A model generated the notes under the pieces. That model made no database searches and was not told the origin of the DNA. It was given only the letters and a program-made list of their open reading frames with translations. The translations under genes and the position numbers were made by a program. Positions 55,858-64,000 of a DNA stretch of 64,000 nucleotides are shown here, one piece after another (positions within the stretch are counted from its first letter, which is position 1; each line of letters starts with the position of its first letter). The DNA is from Symbiodinium sp. CCMP2592 (Eukaryota > Sar > Dinophyceae > Suessiales > Symbiodiniaceae), in NCBI GenBank assembly GCA_905221615.1, contig CAJNDT010000507.1, forward strand, positions 1-64,000. The letters run 5' to 3'.

Positions 55858-58800
55858 TTGCGAAGGTTCGAATCAGCCCATGTGTTTAGGGCGTTACTGA
55901 AATCATGCGTGGGTTTCAAGATTGGGCGGCTCTGGGCGGCCAGTGGTTTTAGAGTCTGTTTGGGAGTGCGAGATGCCGAACAACAAAGCAGAGCCGAAAA
56001 AGCGCCAAATATCACAGACTTTGGGGGTTCGGGGCCATGCTTCAAAGTCCTAAAAAGCCTGCCGGCAGCCTCAAGGTTTCGCAGGACTGCACAACATGTG
56101 GGCATCCTTGAACTTGTTGCAAGGCAGCAGCCCAGAGACTCTTAACTGTGCCTGAGAGGCCCTTGGCCTTGGGAGCCCTGCGAGGCTATGAGGCTACTTC
56201 CCTGGAGGCCAACGTGAACTGTGAACTGAGCTTGAAACGACTTCCGCGAGCCCTAAGCCCTGGCGCAGCCCAGCCCTGGCCTCCGAGAGGGGTCGGACCT
56301 GCGTCAGGAAGCTCTGGGGCAGGATCCAGCAGGCCACAGCGAGGACGATGGCCTCTGCATACAGCAACACACACAGCGTCTACACCTCGACGATCTGCTC
56401 TAGCTTGCGATCTGCACACGTTATATCTCTGGAGTGTGCACTGAGCATGATGCGTGGGTCTGAAGCAGGAAGCACCACTGTCAACATTGTGGCATAGTGT
56501 GGCACAATCTGTCCGCGAAGGCTCAACCTTAGCCCTTTGAAGCCCTTGCCTTCACGACCTAATCCCAGAGAACTCCGTTCCGTAAACGCTCAAAACACAC
56601 TCAAGAACACGCAGCAGAGGCCAAGGGCACCGCCAAGCTGCGAAACTCAAAGAACGTGTCTTGAAGCTCCTGCAACACATTCCACAATCTTTGGAGCCAC
56701 ACCGCCTTCGCCAAGATCTTGACTCAAGAGATACATGACGTTGCTTCGATCACAGCAATCGGAAGCATTAACAAGAGCAGAGCGTCCAGCCTAAACGTCA
56801 TCGGCCGGTCTTGTTGTGTGGTTCTGCGTGCTCTTATACCTACGCTAGGCCTACTTGCCAATGCGACGGCGCATGTACTTGTTTTGCGGTCCAGCCCAAG
56901 CCCTCAACTCGAAACTGAGATCCTGGGAGTGTTCGAAGATGCGGTACTCCTTCATTTCCTCTGCACCGGCGTTGGGGTCACGGATTTAGGGGCTTGGGTT
57001 GTTATCGTATTGGAGGTGAATCGTCTTGGAGGTGAGTTCACACCGGGTTTGGGTGTCTTACAGGCAGAAAGACAGACTGATAGGCAGTAGATAGGCAGAC
57101 AAGGTCGCGAGATACAAATGCCTGTTCTGCCTGCAAAACTGCGTAACCATTCCAAGGACAGGCAATTACTTACAGTTTCTGGCCCGGTCTGCAGGTTTTT
57201 GGCAAACACAAACTCGACTCGAATGCACACGAAACATCCTCTCTTTCCGAATTGAAAAGGCAGGCTCAACCCGAACACACGTAGTCCCAAACCCAAAGAC
57301 TATACCCTGAATAACATCCGTCTTCATCCCCCACCCAAACATCGAAACGCCCGAAGCCCTAGGCCCCAAACTCCTGAGCTCAATGCCTGCACCATGGGGC
57401 CGATGCAGTACGTTTGCATTTGCATCTTGGCCTTCCTCGGTCTGCGAAGGATTCAGGGCCCTGGGTTTTGAGTGGGATTTGAGGCCCCAGAGCTTCGGGC
57501 TTCACCCGGAACAGCTAAGATTGAGATCTGTGAGAGTGCAAACGCCTGGGCTGGGGACCTACACAGCACGGGCGCTCAGCACTCTTGGCTCTTCTCGGAG
57601 AGACTTCGGGGGGTAAATGATTTAGGGCTTCGTTAGCACGGTTTGGGGCTCAGGAGCTTTTTGGGTCTAGGAAGCCAAGCAGCATCGAGTGCTTGGCCTT
57701 GTGAAAGGCCTGGGGGGCAGAGACAACCACAAATAACTGTGCACAAAGAATAGCAACGAATTGTGTGGTGTTGTGGGTACATAGGAGGACAGTGTGGCAT
57801 CACCTTGTGATTTCCAAGTGCGTCGCCTTAGAAGACCTTGAAATATTGTAGGCAGGATGCATTATGGTATTATGTCGTACAATGTAAAAGCAAATCATGC
57901 AGCGCAAACAAGTTGAAGAACACCAAATCAGGTGAAGAAAACCACGAGTCTAAAGAATGCACACTCTAGAGCACGCGGCGCCAGCTAGCAAAACTACTAC
58001 AGACTCGTGATCATTGAGATGTGCAGAGAGCACACTTTAGCCCAAGTGGTGGCATTTTCGGGTCGCGGGCCTCTTGACTGCCGTTGGCTCCAATTTCCAT
58101 CTAACACCGGGAAGAAATCATGTGGACTTCCTAGTACCTATTCCATCTTATGACTCTAAACTAAACATGTAATCCACCCAAAATCCCATCAGAACCCGGT
58201 CATGCAGCAGCGCTCAAAAAGCCCTCCACTCTCCAGTAGTCCAGCTTTGTTAGAATCCTGACAAGCTACAGCCCCGGCCTTGCTAGCGTCCTTGAAGGCA
58301 AACTGTCGAAGGATGGGATCTCCACCCGGGTGTTTGCCTGGCTTTGAAAAACCCGGACCCCAACATAAGCCGTAGATCAGAGGATGAACAACACAAAGGG
58401 CACCGAAAAGGCACCCTTAGTAAAGCACCCGGTGGGAGAAACTACGGGTCTTTCACCTTGAGGTCTCAAGAGAAGTCAAAAGACCTACGCCGATTTCGTC
58501 TGGGGTTCTCATGACCGGGTGTTGAGCTCTCCCGGAGCCTTGTTGCAGCTTGACTGTGTGGGTCCGGCGAAAAAATACAGTCTGATGTTGGTGGCATCTG
58601 TGTACTGATGTTGCAATGAAGGATTGGCCGGTAACAGTAACACTTGCAGTCTTCCTCCAAGCCCTGCGAGTGACCGCTTTAGTGGTTTCTGGACAGCTCC
58701 AAAAGCCAAAATCATAGATTTGCGCTTGGTGACCGACGCCGACGTTCCGAGCTTAGCCAGCCCCAAAGCCGTGCCCTCTTGCCTAAGAACTCCGTGAGGT

Positions 58801-59380
58801 CGTAGGCGACTTTGTCAATCTCAGTACTGCCGATTGGGGAAGGACTTGCGGGAATGCGGCATGGAGGTTTGGGATTCAGTCAGAGCGTTTGTGGCTCGGG
58901 TACTGCCGCTACTACAACGAACGGTGGCCAGCAAACCCATGCCATCCCGACGCCCGTCGTCATCGTCACAGCATCAGCACCGAGCCGTACGACTGACCCT
59001 AATCCAACGTGCTACATGCAGTGAGCTTAGGCAGCTGCCTCAACCCAGAGGGCACCGTCTTCGCAGTTGGCTTTGTTGGTAAACATCTCAGCCGTGACCT
59101 GGTGGGGAGTTTCTTGAAGCACAGGCCACCAGCTCGAGACCCAACATGGGATGGCCAATGCGCTGCACACTTTGAACTCTGGCCGTTGCATACCTGTTGT
59201 CTGAGGTACCAGACTTCGACGTCCTTTCTGAATGATCTGACGTTACCTAAATATTTTGGCAGTGCTTCTATGAACCCCATCGTATCAGGTTTACATCTAA
59301 GTCTAGCAGACCTCTAAGTGGCCCCGGCTTCGAGAGCCATCACGACTCTCAGAGCCCTTTTCAAGCAAGGTGCGTGTGTG
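55858..59380. other. Gene-poor DNA
   Basis: No frame with a recognisable domain; the stretch around 57620-58400 has no open frame of note on either strand. No repeats of size seen. Confidence 0.45.
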
Positions 59381-59489
59381 TGTACATATATATATATATA
59401 AACTTAGATAGACAGAGAGATAGATAGATACATGGTACACATAACATGACGGATTCCGGGCCCCCCTCCCAACCTTCATCCCATGGTAT

Positions 59490-59537
59490 TGCCCCCCCCC
59501 CCCCACCCCCCCGACACTCCTCCCCCCCTCCCCGGCC
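59490..59537. repeat. Poly-C-rich tract
   Basis: Long C-runs broken by A, T and G, capable of G-quadruplex formation on the minus strand. TA and AGAT microsatellites lie just upstream (59384-59432). Confidence 0.7.
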
Positions 59538-59826
59538 CGTCTTTGACTGGTGGGGGTGGGTTCTTTGTCTTTCGATGTCTTTCGCCTTCTTTGTCTGCCG
59601 GTGTTGTCTGTTGGTGTTGCTGATGAGTGGCTCCTTTACCCTGGTGTGAGTCTCCCCTGTGCGCTGGCTGTCAGGCCCATCATGACATTCGTCACGGATC
59701 GTGCCCCCATCGGGCTTGGGGACCCGGGAGTACATGTACCTTTACACGTATATATACACACACAGGCATACACCTCCACATATGTACGTACGCACCGGCA
59801 TATACATATACATACATGTAACATGT

Positions 59827-60109
59827 AATGTTAACCTCCTATTTATAACCCCCCCCCTCAATTACAAAACCCCACCCCCGGAACTCAATTATAAACCCCC
59901 CTCAATTACAAAACCCCCCGGCCCAAATCCCCGAAATCAGGTGCTTGTTGTTCTGTCTTGTTCTGTGTTGTTTGAGAGAGAGAGAAAGAGAGAGAAACTG
60001 CAGCTACTACGACTGCTTCAGGTCTGCAGAGAGAGAAACTGCAGCTACTACGAGTGCTTGAGGTCTGCAGAGAGAGAGAAACTGCAGCTACTACGACTGT
60101 TTCAGGTCT

Positions 60110-60153
<44 letters not shown>

Positions 60154-60264
60154 AGAGAAACTGCAGCTACTAGGACTGCTTGAGGTCTGCAGAAAGAGAG
60201 AAACTGCAACTACTACGACTGCTTCAGGTCTGGAGAGAGAGAGAAACTGCAGCTACTACGAGTC

Positions 60265-60333
<69 letters not shown>

Positions 60334-60422
60334 GACCGACCCTCCCCCCCTCAATAGTCAATCCCCCCCACCCCGGGCGCCAAATCAATCAAGGGGGGGT
60401 TTACTATTAGGAGGTCAACATT
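59827..60422. mobile_element. 596-bp terminal-inverted-repeat element inserted in a microsatellite
   Basis: Left end AATGTTAACCTCCTA followed by AACCCCCCCC; right end GGGGGGG, TTTACTATT and AGGAGGTCAACATT, its inverse complement with few changes over about 35 bases. The tetramer ATGT flanks both sides (59823-59826 and 60423-60426), a possible target duplication, though it could be chance in this ATGT-rich microsatellite. Just inside the left end, CCCCCTCAATTA-type units repeat three times. The centre is GA repeats and a 41-43-bp tandem repeat. No protein of its own. Confidence 0.65.
59994..60275. repeat. Six copies of a 41-43-bp tandem repeat
   Basis: The unit begins GAAACTGCAGCTACTACGAC, continues TGCTTCAGGTCTGC and is joined by GA runs. 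Copies start at 59994, 60035, 60078, 60157, 60200 and 60243; the fourth follows an expanded (GA)n. The spacers are GA runs rather than unique sequence, so this is not a CRISPR array. Confidence 0.9.
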
Positions 60423-60426
60423 ATGT

Positions 60427-60815
60427 GTATGTATATATATATATATATACACACACAGACATATGCACACACACACACACACACACACGCACACGATCAC
60501 TCATCAAATCAAACTTACGCAACATATAGGCCACAGGTATAAATATAGATACATACCTACATACCTGCATACATGCATGCATACATATACATATGCATGC
60601 CGGCATAGATACGTACAAACATACATACGGCTACACACACACACACACATACATATGACTACATACATACGTACATACATACATGCACGCATACGCTAGG
60701 TACACATATACGTATACATAAACATATACATGATATTCTATTACATACCTACCTACCCACCTACATACATGCATCATACATGCATGCATACATACATTCC
60801 TGCACGCCTTATGTG
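60427..60815. repeat. TA, CA and CATA microsatellites
   Basis: (TA)n near 60431-60450, (CA)n near 60468-60495, then a long stretch of CATA/CATG units. Together with 59745-59822 it is the host microsatellite interrupted by the 596-bp element. Confidence 0.85.
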
Positions 60816-63800
60816 TATTGTGTGTGTACATGGATGCACCACGGGAAAGTAATGCATGTGTGCATACATGCGTAGATCGGTATAGCAAAGCACGTCAAGT
60901 TTCGGCAAAGGTTGACGCCCCTTTAAAACGACATCATGCGACATCCGAAACTCCGCACCAGATGGTAGTGCATAAATCCCAGACTTCGTCCGCAGCCCAG
61001 ATGCCGCAGCTCTTGGTTCAGGATTTCAGTGACTTGGCTTTAGCCTCTCTTTGTGTGTCATGTCACTCCACATCACCCGCACACCCTGAGTGCCACATGA
61101 ACTCCCCAAGACCTGAATGCTGTATCACGAAAACTCCAATGACACATGACTCTTACATGACTTGCTGGGCTTCCCTGGCAGGGTCGAGCTGCTTCTTTGC
61201 CTGGGACCGACCATTTGTGTCCTTGCGTAATTCCTGGTGCTGTTCTAAGCCTTCATGATGGCGCCGATGATTGCAATAGTATGTTTTGTTGCTGCTTTTT
61301 CTGCGGCAGTTCCGGCCATCACTAGCACGCGATTAGCTGAATCGGCGAGGGTGTTTAATGCTGCTTGCTGCTTGCTGCGTGTAACAAAAAATATCTTCAG
61401 GCTATGTTTCGTCAGCTGCCGAGTGCAAGAACTCCCGCATTCCGATACCAGGGTTTCTTGAGAGGTCTCTGCATATACACGAGTATTTTCTGAAATTCGC
61501 TACGGGTGTATGAAGCTTAGTACGCAGCTTGCGCTACACCGTGCTATGTGTCGATTTGGGTGTGCTTGGATCTACGGTTCGGTGAACAGGCTCGGGGCTA
61601 CGACGCCTCGGCAACTTCTCGGGCTGGTGCTTGGAGTTTTCGAATCAGACTTCTCAAGGACATGGACGGTCTGAACCTATGGAATACACACATGCAGCAC
61701 GAGTCCGAAGAGGTCCTCAAACCGAGCCGACCGCAGCCAGGACGAGCCAGCCCTGCTCATTCGCCAATCGCCCTACTCCCCAAACCGTCGACCACGGAGT
61801 GACAACAGCATCAACTTGCCGCAATGTTGACAATCACAGAGAAGCCTACAAACCAAGCCGAAAAGGACTTCAGAGGCACTTATTAACGTGCCATGCTGCC
61901 ACTTCTGGGACATCTTCGGCCAAAGTATCGTCCTCCTCAAAGCTTCCGTTGGTGGCTTTTGGAGGCCGCAGGCGAGTTTGAGTTTCAGGCTCGGATTCAG
62001 CGTGCGGGCTGTAGGGAATCGTGCTCGGGATCTCACAGGCTGCAGGGTGTACTGAAGGGGCCTTAATAATTACAATAGGGTTTGGGGGTATATTATACTG
62101 TAACTATAACAGGGAACCCCCCAAACCCTATTCTAACTATTAAGGTTCCAACATTAGGCTGGAGATCGGTGTCGACAATCTGCATCAGAATGCAAAGGCA
62201 CAGAAGCCCCACTGGCTTCCTTACAGGGCTGAAGCTGTTCAAACAGGCATCTATGAGTCGGCGCTCCTGTCTGGCCTTCTGAGGCGTCTGCGCCTGACGC
62301 CATCAGTACTGCAATCACTGTAGTCTTGTTTCTAGGATTCTGTATTGGGCTGGGAACATCAACTGTCAGGGCTGTGGATGCAGGCGGGAAAAAGCGTCCA
62401 AGCTGATGGCCGCAGCGTAAGAAATTTGAGAGGCAGTTTCGCGGCTTGGGATTCTTTGGCGCTGATCATTCTGAGGTCGGGCTACCAAAGACATAAAGAC
62501 TGCAACGTCAATCACGCCTCGTTGTAGACCGTTTCAACTGCGCCCAGGATTCTCGAGATCCTAGCTTCGAGCAGGATGCCTCATCCTCCGGGCGCAGTAA
62601 CAGCCGGAACTTCTCTTCCAAGTCCTCGCAGATTTGGCTCCAAAGTTTTTTTTCAGGAGCACGCCTGCAGTATGGTATCGGACAAGGAAAGTCCGATTCA
62701 CTGCAAAGCGCAACACCCAAACTCCTCCAATCCAAGAGCAACAGGCTGCTGCCATACCATTGTTACCAATGCATGCCCTCGGCTCAGAGTCCTCTTCTGC
62801 CTTGCTAGATGCACCTCACAACATGTTTATGGACCGGGCAAGACCTCTCCACATTCAGAAACACATGTTCAGCATAGACATCACTACACAAGCAGCACTG
62901 CCAGCACAGCAACCTCAAAGCCTACAGCACCGCAACTTGAAACTCCAGGCTTTCTTCCTGGGGCCTGAATCCCATGCCGCCAATCCCAAGAGGCTTGCCT
63001 CTTCCCCATGGATTTCCGTGACTTTCTCTCCTCCGCCCCCTACGGAGCAGGACTTGCCCTGCTGTATCTGGGGAGGCCGCTGCTAGCCAGCTCCAAATCC
63101 TGGCAAGGGGAACTCTCGAAGATTCTCGAACAATAAGATTAACAGACATTTCAGAAGCTTGGGGGTGCCGTGCCTTCTTTAGAGTTCCTCATCATTGAGA
63201 TGCCTTATCTTCTGCAACTACCGTTGGGGATTTCGGGCTTCTTAGGTCCGGAAATTAACTACGGCACAGATCCACTCTAGCAATAGCGAAGCCGCTTGTG
63301 CCTGTGACCTGCAGGCGTCCGACATCCTCCACACATGAGCATCTCAAACCCTCGGTACATCAGACAGGTATGGCGTGGTGATCCCAAACGAATTTCAAGC
63401 TTGTCCAAGCCAAACTCCATTCCCATGGCTTGCCCCGGAAACCTCACACATTACCCATTCCCGAATTATGCACTGCAGCAACACCTGTATCCTCCGGGAA
63501 GCATGCCCATCATGTTGAATAGCATCACGTTTCTCTAACACTCCACCCTGCTACTTCCAGAAGGCACGCCATCAGATTTGGGGGGTTGAGAGGCACGAAG
63601 AGGGGCTTGGCGTGCAGAAAACTGTAAGATGGTGGCTAGCCTATTATTCACACACTCCCCGCACAGCTCGCCTTCTTCTCCCAGGCATAGAGGAATGTCT
63701 CAGACAAGAACCAGTTCAAGACCTGGGCAACCCAGATTCTCATGAAACCTTGAGATTTTCGTGCAGTCCAGAGCCCCTATTGCTACTGTAACCCCCCAGC

Positions 63801-64000
63801 TCCCTTCAAGAAAATTCGGAAAGGTAGTATTGTCGAGTGTTCATGACAAGGAACTGTTTGATCATCCATGACCCAGGCTTTTCCGTCAAATGTGGGTCCT
63901 GGACTCTCCGGGAGGGATGGGTGGAGCAGACTTGGAGCACAGGCTTGAGCTAACTTCGGAAACAGATGCATGCCAACAATCACATATGCATTATTCACCG
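60816..64000. other. Gene-poor DNA to the window end
   Basis: Open frames up to about 150 codons, without motif. Contains one small inverted-repeat element at 62050. Nothing else supported. Confidence 0.45.
62050..62157. mobile_element. Copy D of the CTAATAT inverted-repeat family (best inverted repeats)
   Basis: GGGGCCTTAATAATTACAAT at 62057 continues to AGGGTTTGGGGG; the right side is CCCCCCAAACCCTATTCTAA followed by CTATTAAGGTTCC, inverse-complementary over about 32 bases with few mismatches. It ends ACATTAG at 62157 like copy B. The loop of about 28 bases is AT-rich. It is MITE-like and could form a strong hairpin. Confidence 0.7.

Noticed and set aside
59994..60275. CRISPR-like array
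   Set aside because: Repeats of 41-43 bp are contiguous or joined by GA runs, without unique spacers, in a eukaryotic context. This is a minisatellite.

Overview
This looks like a nuclear genomic window from a dinoflagellate, most likely Symbiodiniaceae-like. That is an inference from four things: one very large copia-type retrotransposon whose Lys/Gly-rich gag and extra pol domains match what I know of dinoflagellate elements; almost no recognisable host genes; abundant microsatellites and small inverted-repeat elements; and scattered degenerate CCCTAAA-like motifs. I found no rRNA, tRNA, spliced-leader or CRISPR sequence that I could support.

The dominant feature is a complete LTR retrotransposon on the minus strand at 6343-16277. 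It has two 167-bp LTRs that look identical by eye, TG...CA ends, a perfect 5-bp target duplication (CAGGG), a primer-binding site one base inside the 5' LTR, and a single open frame of 3172 codons. The domain order is gag, CCHC knuckle, aspartic protease, a poorly characterised middle section, integrase, low-complexity linker, zinc ribbon, octapeptide repeats, a 2-oxoglutarate/Fe(II) oxygenase-like module, reverse transcriptase and RNase H. This is about twice the usual copia length. The middle section contains a degenerate stretch that resembles a cytosine methyltransferase, and a roughly 950-bp segment where a second (+1) frame is also open and looks at least as protein-like as the main frame.

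The rest is accessory DNA. From 36.8 to 39.2 kb there is a four-copy tandem array (unit up to 651 bp) with a conserved core and a diverged linker. A degraded reverse-transcriptase/RNase H relic lies near 44.2-44.7 kb on the minus strand. Several short terminal-inverted-repeat elements are present: a pair at 46.56 and 47.87 kb, a four-member family at 21.3, 34.8, 48.6 and 62.1 kb, a hairpin at 35.2 kb, one at 54.9 kb, and a 596-bp element at 59.8-60.4 kb inserted in a microsatellite and carrying its own tandem repeats. Simple repeats are dense from 51.9 to 60.8 kb, including about 500 bp of (CA)n. I could not identify any host protein-coding gene with confidence; exons separated by dinoflagellate introns would be hard to see without transcripts.
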